Source: Pedobacter psychrodurus
GTDB lineage: Bacteria > Bacteroidota > Bacteroidia > Sphingobacteriales > Sphingobacteriaceae
Length of the DNA: 64,000 nucleotides
Direction: 5' to 3'
Assembly: GCF_004331735.1 (NCBI RefSeq)
Contig: NZ_SJSO01000012.1
Span: 1-64,000 of the forward strand
The position numbers and the translations under genes are program-made. A model generated the notes under the pieces. That model saw only the letters and a list, made by a program, of their open reading frames with translations, made no database searches and was not told the DNA's origin. Below, piece by piece: positions 25,503 to 35,567 of the stretch (position 1 is its first letter; every line of letters begins with the position of its first letter).

Positions 25503-26648
25503 TTGAAAAAAGCAGAGTTAATAAAATTAACAGAAAAATATATAGCCGGTACTGCCAGTGAAGAAGAACGCCTTAAATTAGAATCCTGGTACAATAATCA
25601 ATTGAACCATAAAACTTTGGCGAGTGAAAAACAGATTGACGAAGAAGAGCAAACTGAAGTTGGCGAAAAAATTTTTAATAAAATTAATCAACAAATAGAT
25701 CAGCAAGATAAAAAACGCCCAGGCAGGTATTTTTATCGTTTAGCAATTGCTGCATCATTAATCGCCGTTCTAGGATTTGGTTGGTATCTTTTTAGCGAAC
25801 GTACTGATGTTAAAAAAATAAATAAATCAGTTAGTTTAATCAAACCTGGAGGTAACAAAGCCTTTTTAACACTTGCTGATGGAACTAAAATTAATTTAGA
25901 CCAGGCGCAAAATGGTACTATAGCCAAAGAGGAGGGAATTCAAATTACCAAAACAGCCGATGGGCAATTAATTTATACCATTTTAGAAAATAAATCAGCG
26001 CTAGGTAAACCGGGTTTTAACACGATCAGCACACCGGCTGGCGGCCAGTATCAGGTTACCCTGCCCGATGGAACTAAAGTTTGGCTAAATGCACTGTCAT
26101 CATTAAAATATCCTACCAATTTTATAGGCAAGTATAGAACAGTGGAGCTTACTGGCGAAGGTTATTTTGAAGTGGCCAAGAATAAAAACAAGCCTTTCAA
26201 ACTCAAAACAGCAAAACAAGAAATAAGTGTATTGGGTACGCATTTTAATGTTAGTGCCTATGCCGATGATGCTGAAATCAAAACAACCTTGATAGAGGGT
26301 GGGGTAGCCGTTAAAAACTTTAGCCCCCTGGCTATCGGCTTATTAAAACCAGGTCAGCAGGCTATTTTTCAAAATAAGGGCTTCAAAGTGAGCAATGTTG
26401 ATGTTGAAGAATACATCGCCTGGAAAAATGGTTTTTTCATGTTCAATAATGAAGGCATTAAAGAAGCGATGCAAAAACTGGCTAGGTGGTACGATGTTGA
26501 TATTGAGTATGTTGGCGATTTTGATGGAATTTATTTCGGAGGATCTTTTTCCAAACACAATAACCTGCAAGAAACCTTAAAAATATTAGAATCTACAGAT
26601 AAGTTTAAATTTAAAATAGAAGGAAGGAGGATTAAAATTTTAAAATAA
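25503..26648 (+). CDS. FecR-family anti-sigma factor
   Basis: The 381-residue protein starts at a TTG (KKAELIKLTEKYIAGTASEEE); no nearer ATG preserves the N-terminal anti-sigma domain (about 1-60). A transmembrane helix lies near residues 78-95, followed by a FecR domain (about 120-275, TPAGGQYQVTLPDGTKVWLNALSSLKYP) and a DUF4974 C-terminal domain (FMFNNEGIKEAMQKLARWYDVDIEY). It holds the sigma factor at the membrane until the STN domain of the SusC partner signals substrate binding. The sigma-FecR-SusC-SusD order supports this. Confidence 0.93.
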   Translation: MKKAELIKLTEKYIAGTASEEERLKLESWYNNQLNHKTLASEKQIDEEEQTEVGEKIFNKINQQIDQQDKKRPGRYFYRLAIAASLIAVLGFGWYLFSERTDVKKINKSVSLIKPGGNKAFLTLADGTKINLDQAQNGTIAKEEGIQITKTADGQLIYTILENKSALGKPGFNTISTPAGGQYQVTLPDGTKVWLNALSSLKYPTNFIGKYRTVELTGEGYFEVAKNKNKPFKLKTAKQEISVLGTHFNVSAYADDAEIKTTLIEGGVAVKNFSPLAIGLLKPGQQAIFQNKGFKVSNVDVEEYIAWKNGFFMFNNEGIKEAMQKLARWYDVDIEYVGDFDGIYFGGSFSKHNNLQETLKILESTDKFKFKIEGRRIKILK

Positions 26649-26808
26649 CATATTAAATTTTAATCTGAAAAACGGATTTCGAGTGCAATCGAAACCCGTT
26701 TAAAGCTTTAGATTAAAATTGTTCCAACAATAACCAAATAGTTAAAACATTCTAAATGTAATAGCAACAGCTATAAGCATTTAACTTAACCTAAAACCTA
26801 ACAAATGT

Positions 26809-29800
26809 ATGAAAATTTACGATTTTAATTTATGTAGCACAAGCTGCATAAAGAATAAAATTCTGTTATCTATGAAGCTAACCATCTTATTGCTTTTTGT
26901 AGCCTTTTTACACGTTAATGCGGCCAGTTTTGCGCAAAAGAACATTACGCTTAACGAAAAAAACGCTTCGTTACAAAAAGTGCTTAAAGCAATAAAAAAT
27001 CAAAGTGGATATTATGTGTTTTTTATCCAGAGCGACTTAAAAAAAGCAAACACAGTAAGCATTGATGTAAAAGATATGCCCTTGGCTGAAGTCTTAAATC
27101 AATGTTTCAAAAATCAGCCGCTAACTTATTCTATACAGGCCAATACGATTGTAATTAAAGAACGTCCTTTAAATATTGCCCCAAGCTTTAATCTAGAACA
27201 AAGTACACCTGTAAATAAGGTGATAGATGTAATTGGAACTATTTTAGATGAAATAGGCAAGGGCATACCTGGTGCCAGCATTAAAGTAAAAGGAAAAGAA
27301 CAGGGTACGATGAGTGATGAAGCTGGAAACTTTAAATTAACAGGTGTAGCAGATGATGCCACTTTGGTAATTTCTTATTTAGGTTACCAAACCAAAGAGG
27401 TAAAAGCTTCGGCAACGGTAAAAGTTACTATGGTGCCTCAAACCAATGATTTAAATGAGGTAGTAGTGGTAGCCTATGGTACACAGAAAAAATCAAGTTT
27501 AACAGGAGCTATTGCAACCATTACACCTAAACAGTTAAAAGAGCGACCTGTTACCTCTATACAAAATGCATTACAGGGTATTTCGCCAGGATTAACCATT
27601 TTGCAACGCCCTGGCGATGTAAGTGCAAGCGCTACAGGTGGTACGGCTGTTAATATAAGAGGCAGAAGCAGTTTAGCAGGTGCCGGTACTCCACTTTATA
27701 TTATTGATGGTATTCCGGCCAGTTCGCAAGAATTTGCCACATTAAATCCAAATGATATTTCGGGCATGTCAGTGCTAAAAGATGCATCTTCTGCAGCTTT
27801 ATATGGCTCGAGAGCAGCTAACGGTGTAATTATGGTAACCACCAGAAGAGGTGGCGGAGAAAAAGCAACCATCGAGTTTAATGCCAACTACGGCTGGCAA
27901 TCGCCTACTCGTATTGCAAAATACTTAGGATCAGTAGATTATACTACGCTTTATAATGAGGCGCTTACCAATGTTGGCCGTAGTCCAATGTACACGCCAG
28001 CACAGATAGAGTTATACAGAAATGGTTCTCAACCAGATTTATATCCAAATACAGATTGGTATAAAGAAGTTTTAAGACCAAGTGCGCCACAGGCCGATGT
28101 GAATTTAAATATTAATGCCCCTGGTAAAATTACCAGCAGTTATTTGGGTTTAAATTATTTAACTCAAGAATCGTTGATTCCAAATAAAGATCAGGACCGT
28201 TTTAATGCCAAATTAAATACCGAAACCAAGGTTATCGAGAATATTTTAAAGGTAGGTACCAATATTTCCTTTATTAACCAGGCTTTCGATCGTTTGGGTA
28301 ACTTAGCGTGGACTGAATTGAACCGCTCTTTGCCTACTACCGTTTTTCGTCAGAGTAATGGCCAATGGGGATCGGTAAACAATGGTACTGTAGCCAGTAG
28401 CTCAATTCCATATCGTAACCAAGCCCGTATGATAGCCGAATCATCGAAAGGCAATAATCGGAATAATTTGCTTCAAACTGCTGCAAATGCAACATTAACA
28501 CCTTTAAAAGGTCTCTCAATAAATGGATTGGTTTCGTTAAAGTTTACCAATAACAATAGCACAGCCTTTAACAATACCATGACGCCGATTAATAACTTTT
28601 TAACAGGCAATCCCATTTCACTCCCCGCAGGAGTAGGGACACAGAACGATTTAAGAGAATACTGGGTAAAAAGAAAAGAATTGTTGGTACAAGGTACTGC
28701 AGATTATGAGCGTACTTTTGGTAAACATTATGGCAAGCTAACGGTAGGTGCATCGCAAGAAAGTAATGTGCTTAGAAGTGCATTTATTGGCAGAAGAAAC
28801 TTTCCTAATAACGATTTAAGTACCATCATCAATGGTTCTGGTAATGGAGAAGATATATTATCAGATAATAATAACGATGATATTATCGCTGGAGTTTTTG
28901 GTTTAGCCAACAGAACTGCGGCCGAAGAATGGTCAATGCGATCGATGTTTGGCCGTTTTAACTATGCTTTTGAAGATAAATACCTGTTAGAGGTAAATGC
29001 CCGTATCGATTATTCTTCGCGTTTCCGTGAAGATGTGCGTAGAGCCTTCTTTCCATCGTTTTCAGCTGGATGGGTAGTTTCTAAGGAAGACTTCATGAAA
29101 AATATTACCTGGGTTGATAATTTAAAACTCCGCGGTTCTTATGGCTCACTAGGTAATCAGGATGTGGTTGCTGTAGGGAACTATTTTAACAGATTAAATG
29201 CTGGCTTTCAGTATAGTTTTGAAGGTACAGCACAAGATGGAATCTGGCAAGCAGACGGATCATGGCCAACCACAACCTGGGAAAAAGTATACATGACCAA
29301 TTTTGGTGTAGATATGACTTTGTTTAAAGGTAAATTGGATATTACTGCAGATTACTACATTAAGGATACAAAAGATTTATTATTACGTAATGCCGCCCTT
29401 GCATTTTATCCTTTAAACGTACCTTTTACCAATTCGGCAAGTACCCGCAATACTGGTGTAGAGTTAGCCATTAACCATAATAATAGAATCGGAAAAGACT
29501 TTACTTTTAGCATTGGTGGTAACTTATCATTGATCAAAAGTAAAATCACCAAAATTGGAGACAATAACAACGATCGATTTGATGGTCAGTTTATCCAAAG
29601 AGTTGGCGAATCGATTGGATCTTTTTACGGTTATATTGCCGACGGTCTTTTTGTTAGTAACGCAGAGGTTGCTTCACATGCTTTTCAGGATGCACGTACC
29701 AGAGCTGGAGATATTAAATACAGAGATATAAATGGAGATAATGTAATTAATGCTGCCGACCGTACCGTTATTGGTAACGATGTGCCTTTCGTAAACTATG

Positions 29801-30273
29801 GTTTTAATTTAAGCGCAGCCTATAAAGGTTTCGATTTTAATATCCTTACTTATGGTGTAGCCAAAGTAAAAACCTATTTAGGTCAGGAAGCTTCAGCACC
29901 TTTCTTTAACGGTGCAAACGCCAAAGTACAGTTGTTAAATCGCTGGACAAAAGAAAATCCTGATCCCAATGCCGATTTCCCAAGAACATTATTAACCGCA
30001 GATGCCGGACATAATATTGATCAACTTTCGTCATTCTACCTGTTTAGCGGCTCTTATTTCAGGGTAAGGGGCATTACTTTGGGTTATACATTACCTCAAA
30101 ATGCAGTGAAAAAAATTGGTTTGTCTAAATTAAGAATATATGGAACAACCAATAATCCTTTCACAATCATGGCAGATAAACGTTTGGGCGATTACGATCC
30201 GGAATCTGCTTCAGGCCGTGGTGGCTATCCAGGTATTAAAACCTGGTCGTTTGGTTTAAGTGCAGGATTATAA
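26809..30273 (+). CDS. SusC/RagA-family transporter with STN signalling domain
   Basis: The protein has 1154 residues. After a signal peptide ending ASFAQ (near residue 43) comes an STN (secretin/TonB N-terminal) domain, about 52-120, with LQKVLKAIKNQSGYYVFF and LTYSIQANTIVIK. A carboxypeptidase-like domain follows (about 140-210), then the plug with VVVVAYGTQKKSSLTGAIA, YIIDGIPASSQ and SRAANGVIMVTTRRGG, and the barrel. The STN domain contacts FecR in the periplasm, so binding of the glycan at the surface should activate the sigma factor. It precedes susD by one base. No hydrolase gene follows, so the substrate is not apparent. Confidence 0.95.
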   Translation: MKIYDFNLCSTSCIKNKILLSMKLTILLLFVAFLHVNAASFAQKNITLNEKNASLQKVLKAIKNQSGYYVFFIQSDLKKANTVSIDVKDMPLAEVLNQCFKNQPLTYSIQANTIVIKERPLNIAPSFNLEQSTPVNKVIDVIGTILDEIGKGIPGASIKVKGKEQGTMSDEAGNFKLTGVADDATLVISYLGYQTKEVKASATVKVTMVPQTNDLNEVVVVAYGTQKKSSLTGAIATITPKQLKERPVTSIQNALQGISPGLTILQRPGDVSASATGGTAVNIRGRSSLAGAGTPLYIIDGIPASSQEFATLNPNDISGMSVLKDASSAALYGSRAANGVIMVTTRRGGGEKATIEFNANYGWQSPTRIAKYLGSVDYTTLYNEALTNVGRSPMYTPAQIELYRNGSQPDLYPNTDWYKEVLRPSAPQADVNLNINAPGKITSSYLGLNYLTQESLIPNKDQDRFNAKLNTETKVIENILKVGTNISFINQAFDRLGNLAWTELNRSLPTTVFRQSNGQWGSVNNGTVASSSIPYRNQARMIAESSKGNNRNNLLQTAANATLTPLKGLSINGLVSLKFTNNNSTAFNNTMTPINNFLTGNPISLPAGVGTQNDLREYWVKRKELLVQGTADYERTFGKHYGKLTVGASQESNVLRSAFIGRRNFPNNDLSTIINGSGNGEDILSDNNNDDIIAGVFGLANRTAAEEWSMRSMFGRFNYAFEDKYLLEVNARIDYSSRFREDVRRAFFPSFSAGWVVSKEDFMKNITWVDNLKLRGSYGSLGNQDVVAVGNYFNRLNAGFQYSFEGTAQDGIWQADGSWPTTTWEKVYMTNFGVDMTLFKGKLDITADYYIKDTKDLLLRNAALAFYPLNVPFTNSASTRNTGVELAINHNNRIGKDFTFSIGGNLSLIKSKITKIGDNNNDRFDGQFIQRVGESIGSFYGYIADGLFVSNAEVASHAFQDARTRAGDIKYRDINGDNVINAADRTVIGNDVPFVNYGFNLSAAYKGFDFNILTYGVAKVKTYLGQEASAPFFNGANAKVQLLNRWTKENPDPNADFPRTLLTADAGHNIDQLSSFYLFSGSYFRVRGITLGYTLPQNAVKKIGLSKLRIYGTTNNPFTIMADKRLGDYDPESASGRGGYPGIKTWSFGLSAGL

Positions 30274-30274
30274 A

Positions 30275-31939
30275 ATGATTAGAAAAATGAAAAAGATATA
30301 TATAATTACAAGCCTACTGTTATTAACTGTTTTTGTTTCTTGTAAGAAAGATTTTTTAGAGAGACCACCATTAAATCAAGTATCGGAAGCTACTTTTTGG
30401 AAAAATGCCAATGATGTTTACTTAGCCGTAAACGGTGTTTACAGTCAGTTACCTGGCGATGATATGGTGTATGATGATGCAGCAGCCGACAATGCACATG
30501 CTCAGTACCCTTGGGAGAGTTCGGCAACATCAGTATCATCGGGTAACGTAAATTCTACTTTAGATGCAGGTTGGAGTTTTACAGCAGTTGGTCGTGCCAA
30601 TTATTTTTTAGATAATGCTGATAAAGTAACCAGCATGGATAAAACCTTACTGGACCGATATAAAGCTGAGGTACGTTTTATCAGGGCTAATGCTTATTTC
30701 TGGTTGATTTGTAAGTTTGGCGATGTACCATTATCGACCAAAACAGTTGAGCTTGGTAGAGAAAATGTACCAAGAACACCGAAAGCAGAAGTATTAAAAT
30801 TTGTAGTTGATGAGCTAGATGCCATCGCTAAAGTTTTACCGCAAAGTTATGCGGGTGGTAAACCAAACGAAAAGGGCCGTATTACCAAAGGAGCAGCATT
30901 GGCCTTAAAAGCACGTGCTCACCTGTACGAAGGTCAGTGGCAATTGGCTGCAGATGCAGCAAGCCAGGTAATGACATTGGGTTACGATTTGTTTAAAGTA
31001 ACAGCGGAAGATGCACTAAACGCCAAAGATGACTACAGTGTTTGGGTAGATTTCGCAAATGCCGATGACGAGAAAAAATTCCGTTTAGGTTTGCGCAGTT
31101 ACGAAGCTTTGTTTCAACAAGTAAATGAAGGCAATGTAGAAGTAATATTAGATAGGCAGCGCATTCCACAACAAGATATTAATTTCTTAAATACCTTGTT
31201 ACCTTCGGGCGATCTAGGTGGTTGGGGTTCTATCGCACCAACGCAAGAACTGGTAAACAGCTATCCAAGTTATAAAACAGGCGATTTAATTACTCCGCCA
31301 TCGCAAGCACAAAGGGCAGCATGGTATAAAGCGAAAGATCCTGCATTTAAAAATGAATATAAAAACAGAGATCCACGTTTTTATGCCAGTATTTTATTCG
31401 ATGGAAATCCTTGGAGTGCCATCGAAGACGACTACTCATTTAAATGGACTGAAGGCGCCGGTAACACAGCCTTAACTGGTTATAGTGTGCGTAAAATGGT
31501 TGATCCTAAAATTTATAGAGATCAGATTGATAACCATGCGAATAATATTTTAATCCGTTATGCTGAGGTTTTATTAACCTATGCCGAAGCTAAAAACGAA
31601 CTAACTGGCCCCGATGCAACCGTGTATGATGCCCTGGATAAAATCAGGACGCGTGCGGGTATGCCAGTAGTTGACAGAACTAAATATGCCACACAAGAAA
31701 CTTTGAGAGCATTAATCAGAAATGAAAGACGCGTTGAGTTGGCTATTGAAGGACAGCGTTACATGGATATCAGACGTTGGAAAATTGCTCCACAGGTAAT
31801 GAAACCGATATATAGTATTGCCGATGCCGCCAAGCCGATCCAAGAAAGAACCTGGAACGATAAACTATATTTAATGCCAATCCCGCAAGATCAGATAGAT
31901 CTCTCTAAAGGTATTTTAAAGCAAAACAGCGGTTATTAG
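30275..31939 (+). CDS. SusD/RagB-family lipoprotein
   Basis: Starts at 30275 (MIRKMKKIYIITS) or 30287 (MKKIYIITS) are both plausible; I use the first, giving 554 residues, because the earlier ATG at 30260 overlaps susC. The lipobox is LTVFVSC. SusD features are KDFLERPPLNQVSEATFWKN, RFIRANAYFWLICKFGDVPL, ILIRYAEVLLTYAEAKNEL and the C-terminal ERRVELAIEGQRYMDIRRWK. It partners the STN-type SusC. A clear terminator follows, so the four-gene set ends here. Confidence 0.95.
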   Translation: MIRKMKKIYIITSLLLLTVFVSCKKDFLERPPLNQVSEATFWKNANDVYLAVNGVYSQLPGDDMVYDDAAADNAHAQYPWESSATSVSSGNVNSTLDAGWSFTAVGRANYFLDNADKVTSMDKTLLDRYKAEVRFIRANAYFWLICKFGDVPLSTKTVELGRENVPRTPKAEVLKFVVDELDAIAKVLPQSYAGGKPNEKGRITKGAALALKARAHLYEGQWQLAADAASQVMTLGYDLFKVTAEDALNAKDDYSVWVDFANADDEKKFRLGLRSYEALFQQVNEGNVEVILDRQRIPQQDINFLNTLLPSGDLGGWGSIAPTQELVNSYPSYKTGDLITPPSQAQRAAWYKAKDPAFKNEYKNRDPRFYASILFDGNPWSAIEDDYSFKWTEGAGNTALTGYSVRKMVDPKIYRDQIDNHANNILIRYAEVLLTYAEAKNELTGPDATVYDALDKIRTRAGMPVVDRTKYATQETLRALIRNERRVELAIEGQRYMDIRRWKIAPQVMKPIYSIADAAKPIQERTWNDKLYLMPIPQDQIDLSKGILKQNSGY

Positions 31940-31976
31940 AAAATACACAACACACAATGAATAAATAATGATGAAT

Positions 31977-32010
31977 AGCGGCCAGTTCTTTACTGGCTGC
32001 TATTTTTTTT
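31977..32010 (+). terminator. Intrinsic terminator of the sigma/SusC/SusD set
   Basis: AGCGGCCAGT (31977-31986) pairs with ACTGGCTGCT (31992-32001) over 10 bp with one G-T pair, 5-nt loop TCTTT, followed by a run of eight T (32003-32010). Confidence 0.9.
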
Positions 32011-32129
32011 GATCGTATTTTTAATTCCTGCTCAGTCGCTGATTAGCGATCTGCATTTAAATAAGATGAATTATTTTGTTTTTAGATAACTATGCTTAAA
32101 CGTTTCCTCCAGTTATACATTTTTGACTA

Positions 32130-32350
32130 ATTCATTAGTTTACTGGTCATTAGTTCATTGGTTAATAGTTTTAATCAGTTAATCGACTTCCAATCGTTCA
32201 ATTGGTAATCAACTCCTCTGGCTAAGCACTCCTGATTAAGACTTCGGATTAAAAACGGTTAATTGACTCTAAACTCTAAACTCCAAATACCAAACTTCCA
32301 ACTCTTTAATCGGCTCTGGACTTCGGACTCCCGACTAAAGACTCCCGAAT
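32130..32350. repeat. Degenerate word-repeat island
   Basis: The spacer is made of recurring words in order: TTCATTGGTTAAT, TTAATCGACTTC, ACTCTAAACTCTAAACTCC, then GGACTTCGGACTCCCGACT. The same words in the same order occur at 35346-35562 and partly at 20680-20740. Confidence 0.65.
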
Positions 32351-32355
32351 CATTT

Positions 32356-32934
32356 CTACTTCACCCGTACATTTTCTCCAGCCAACCTAACGGTTTCGCT
32401 AATTCTTATTGCTCTTGTTTCTGTTCTTTTGGCTTCTGATATCCATTTTAGTATGGCTTTCTTTGAAGAACGAGGGAATTTTTCCCAATGTGTTTGTGCA
32501 AGCTTATTGGCTTCAAATTCTTTTTTCAGATCATCGGGTACAATTAGGTTTTCCACATCATTCAGGGCATCCCACATGCCATTGGCTTTAGCTGTTTCGA
32601 TTGACAACAGTCCTGCATGGCTCATTAATCCTTGGTCTATCATGTGTAAAGCCTTATTCTTGTTAATTGCGCTCCAATTGCTTTTAGGTTTTCTTTTAGA
32701 GAAAAATTGATATCGGCTTTCCTCATCCCGTTTAACAGTTAAACTATCAATCCAGCCGTAACAAAGGGCTTCATCAACTGCATTAGCATGAGGAAGGCTA
32801 TCTGCAGATGCATTTTTTTTATAGATAATCAACCAAACAGACACTTCTTTTTCATGATTTTCGGCTAGCCATTGGCGCCAATCGGCCTGGGTTTTCGCAT
32901 AAAAAGCTTTAACTCCGTTTTTTATTTCTTCCAT
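32356..32934 (-). CDS. YdeI/OmdA-family protein
   Basis: The 192-residue protein matches the bacteriocin-protection YdeI/OmpD-associated family in outline: WRQWLAENHEKEVSVWLIIYKK, then DEALCYGWIDSLTVKRDEESRYQFFSKRKPKSNWSAINKNKA, and the C-terminal SSKKAILKWISEAKRTETRAIRI. It has no signal peptide or membrane segment, so it is cytoplasmic. The biochemical role of the family is not well known. It stands alone and reads toward the SusD gene. Confidence 0.85.
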   Translation of the reverse strand: MEEIKNGVKAFYAKTQADWRQWLAENHEKEVSVWLIIYKKNASADSLPHANAVDEALCYGWIDSLTVKRDEESRYQFFSKRKPKSNWSAINKNKALHMIDQGLMSHAGLLSIETAKANGMWDALNDVENLIVPDDLKKEFEANKLAQTHWEKFPRSSKKAILKWISEAKRTETRAIRISETVRLAGENVRVK

Positions 32935-33020
32935 AAAAATATAGTGTCGTTTTTTTTGATGCTTAATCTTATTAAGATAGTAAATTTACCATTAATGTAA
33001 TTGCTTTAATTGAGATTATA

Positions 33021-34196
33021 ATGGCTAATCAATCTTCGAGAAATGTATGGGTAGATTATTTACGGTCTACCGTTACTGTCTTAGTGGTTGCACATCATGC
33101 TGCATTGGCCTACACCACTTTTTCGGTATTTAACACAGATGCTTATATCCTGTCTACACATCCTGTAGTAGATCGTAGCAGATGGGCATTACTTGATGGT
33201 GTAGTCAGTTTTAACGATACCTTTTTTATGTCGCTCATGTTTTTTCTGGGTGGACTTTTCTTCTTTTCCAGCATTAATAAGAAAGGCAGCTTATCATTTA
33301 TTAAAGATAAAGTTTTCAGATTATTGATTCCATTTTTATTGCTGGGGACCATGCTGATGCTTTTGGCTTACTTCCCTTCATTTTATTTAATGAGCGGTAG
33401 TACCAATATTTGGGTTTACATTAGGGATTTCTTCACAACTGAAGCCTGGCCAGTTGGGCCACCATGGTTTTTATGGTTGCTGTTTGTTTTTAACTTGGTT
33501 GCTGCATTATTTCACCAATTAATTAATGGCCGAAAGAACTTCTTCCTGGAGCTAAACCTTAACAAAAGCACTAAAGCTTTTAGCCTGTTTTTAATTTTGT
33601 TTTTAATAGGTTTGCTGGCTTATCTGCCCATGGCAGGCTATTTCGGGCCTTATAGCTGGACGGGAATTGGACCTTTCGATTTTCAGCTCAGTCGTTTAGT
33701 TTTATATTTTGCTTATTTTGGAATTGGAGCAGTTGTTGGAAAATTAGCGATCAGTGAAGGAGTTTTTGCTGAGGATTCATCACCCGTTAAACACTACCGT
33801 TTATGGTGCTTATTAGCGATTATTGCTTTCATTTCCTTCTTGTTCCTACCGGATCTTTTAAAGGAAGTGTTGGGTCAAAAACTTATGGTTAATCAAATTG
33901 CAATAGTAAATAATACGCTATTTGTGCTTTGTTGTACGCTAACTTCTATAGCATTTCTCACTACTTTTAGTAAGTTGGTTGTGAAAAAGATTACCTGGTG
34001 GGATTCGCTTAGTAAACATGCCTATTTAATTTACCTGGTACATTTTGTCTATATAACCTGGTTCCAGTTTTTATTGTTGAATTTTAACATAGGCGCAGGA
34101 TTTAAGTTTTTAATTGTCTTTATCCTGTCGCTGGCGTTAAGTTGGGGAACCGCTTATTTGCTGCGGAAGATTCCTTTGGTGAATAAATACCTATGA
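33021..34196 (+). CDS. Acyltransferase 3-family membrane protein
   Basis: The 391-residue protein has about ten membrane helices and the opening VWVDYLRSTVTVLVVAHHAALAY, where the His pair is typical of the acyltransferase-3 family. Further support comes from the PVGPPWFLWLLFVFNLVAALF region and the C-terminal SKHAYLIYLVHFVYITWFQFLL. Such proteins transfer acetyl or succinyl groups to glycans or lipids at the membrane; OpgC-type enzymes are close. The acceptor is unknown. It is monocistronic and divergent from the YdeI-like gene with 86 bp between. Confidence 0.85.
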   Translation: MANQSSRNVWVDYLRSTVTVLVVAHHAALAYTTFSVFNTDAYILSTHPVVDRSRWALLDGVVSFNDTFFMSLMFFLGGLFFFSSINKKGSLSFIKDKVFRLLIPFLLLGTMLMLLAYFPSFYLMSGSTNIWVYIRDFFTTEAWPVGPPWFLWLLFVFNLVAALFHQLINGRKNFFLELNLNKSTKAFSLFLILFLIGLLAYLPMAGYFGPYSWTGIGPFDFQLSRLVLYFAYFGIGAVVGKLAISEGVFAEDSSPVKHYRLWCLLAIIAFISFLFLPDLLKEVLGQKLMVNQIAIVNNTLFVLCCTLTSIAFLTTFSKLVVKKITWWDSLSKHAYLIYLVHFVYITWFQFLLLNFNIGAGFKFLIVFILSLALSWGTAYLLRKIPLVNKYL

Positions 34197-34277
34197 CTGT
34201 ATGATGTCTAATTAAAATTCGATTGCCGCATTTGGTGATGGTCTTCCTTGCTTTACTTTAAGCTGTTCATTGTTTTG

Positions 34278-35327
34278 CTAAGAGCCATTTCCAAAGTTAT
34301 CTAGGCTTGAATATCGGCCTACTTGAAAAAAATGCTCAAACACATAAGGTAATCCTTCTGCATACAGGCGGCTATCACGATCGGCTAAATGAAAATGAAG
34401 ATGAGGGCCGGTAGATTGTCCGGTAAAGCCCAACTGGGCAATTATATCACCTTTTTTAACTTTTTCTCCCGGTTTAACCCGGATACTATTGGGGTTTAAA
34501 TGCTCATAGAAAACATACTTTCCTTCGGCGATTTTAATGGAAACATAATTGCCGCTGGCCTGATCGGGTGCCGGATTTTTGTGCTGAGATACGGTTGCTG
34601 ATTCGTTAAAATCATCTTGAACTGACGATACAATGCCATCAGCTACTGCAATTACAGCATTTTTGTAACCCAGCCAGTTTTTGATCGAATCTGTGTTTTT
34701 TATGGCATATTTCCCCGTACTATCAACGCGGATAAAATCGATGGCAAAACGGCCAGGAAGATATTGCTTTCCTTTTTCTGAATAAAATACTCTTCTATGT
34801 CCTGAAGTCCATGCCGGATCATAAATGGCAGTCCATAAACCTGTTTGCAGTGGTTTGCCCAATACCGTTGGTTTAGTTGTTGTGGGGAGTAATGTAGTTG
34901 CTATCAATGCGGAGGTTCCTTTTGGCCCTTGGTGATGAGGATAATATTCCAATCTATTTAGAATAGGCTTGGATTTTATGACCTGATTTTCAAGTTCTAC
35001 ATAAATGACGCAAGAGCCGCCAGCAGGAATAATCAGATTTCTGTTTTTGTGGTCACTGCTTTTTGTGCGTTCGGCTAGTTTTTCTCCACTTAACGCTAAG
35101 TAATTTTTGTGATGTCCAGATATTTTCAAGGTTTTGATCTCCATGGTATCTGCAGAACTGTTTTTGATTTGGAGTTCATAATACAGTGTAGGCGTGCGAT
35201 TGATCTTGATCCACGATGGGTTTTGGTGAATAGATAGTGATATTGTTTCTTTATTTTGAGCAAAGAGCGGCTCAGAAAGTAGACCTAAACCAAGAAGAAA
35301 ATTAATCGCTAATAACTGTTTAATCAT
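34278..35327 (-). CDS. M23-family metallopeptidase with variant first motif
   Basis: The ATG at 35325-35327 gives 349 residues with a signal peptide ending LFAQ (residue 24). The N-terminal half (about 30-160) is a beta domain. The LytM/M23 domain covers about 175-320: RFAIDF (Asp197), YEHLNPN (His276), PHLHFH (His309 and His311). In the usual HxxxD motif the position four residues before Asp197 is Arg, and the only His nearby is His177 in SGHRR, as in an M23 subgroup of Bacteroidetes. Zinc binding by His177 is inferred. It probably cuts peptidoglycan cross-bridges. Confidence 0.85.
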   Translation of the reverse strand: MIKQLLAINFLLGLGLLSEPLFAQNKETISLSIHQNPSWIKINRTPTLYYELQIKNSSADTMEIKTLKISGHHKNYLALSGEKLAERTKSSDHKNRNLIIPAGGSCVIYVELENQVIKSKPILNRLEYYPHHQGPKGTSALIATTLLPTTTKPTVLGKPLQTGLWTAIYDPAWTSGHRRVFYSEKGKQYLPGRFAIDFIRVDSTGKYAIKNTDSIKNWLGYKNAVIAVADGIVSSVQDDFNESATVSQHKNPAPDQASGNYVSIKIAEGKYVFYEHLNPNSIRVKPGEKVKKGDIIAQLGFTGQSTGPHLHFHLADRDSRLYAEGLPYVFEHFFQVGRYSSLDNFGNGS

Positions 35328-35345
35328 GCTTTTGAATTTTATCAA

Positions 35346-35562
35346 CTCCGGACTAATTATGGTTCATTTGTTCACTGGTCATCTGTTAATTGGTGCATTT
35401 TCAAAGTAATCAGTTAATCGACTCTAAACTCTAAACGCTTAACTCCAAACTAACCATTGGTTTATTGGTTCACTGGTCATTTGTTAATTGGTACATTTTC
35501 AAAGTAATCGTTTAATCGACTCCGGACCTCGGACTCCCGACTTCGGACTAATTATAGTAACT
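35346..35562. repeat. Repeat island with internal near-duplication
   Basis: A 54-base segment at 35371-35424 recurs at 35469-35522 (offset 98) with few differences; both run from TTCACTGGTCAT to ATCGACTC. The island ends with GGACTCCCGACTTCGGACT and abuts the remnant at 35568-35624. Confidence 0.75.
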
Positions 35563-35567
35563 GGTCT

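Noticed and set aside
26760..26806. TTAAC words upstream of the STN-type SusC as a third Pho-box array
   Set aside because: TAA spacings there are 5, 5 and 7 bp, not 11, so the pattern does not hold.
35346..35562. Possible CRISPR array because of short recurring words
   Set aside because: Repeat words are degenerate, vary in length and are not separated by unique spacers of constant size; no cas gene is nearby.
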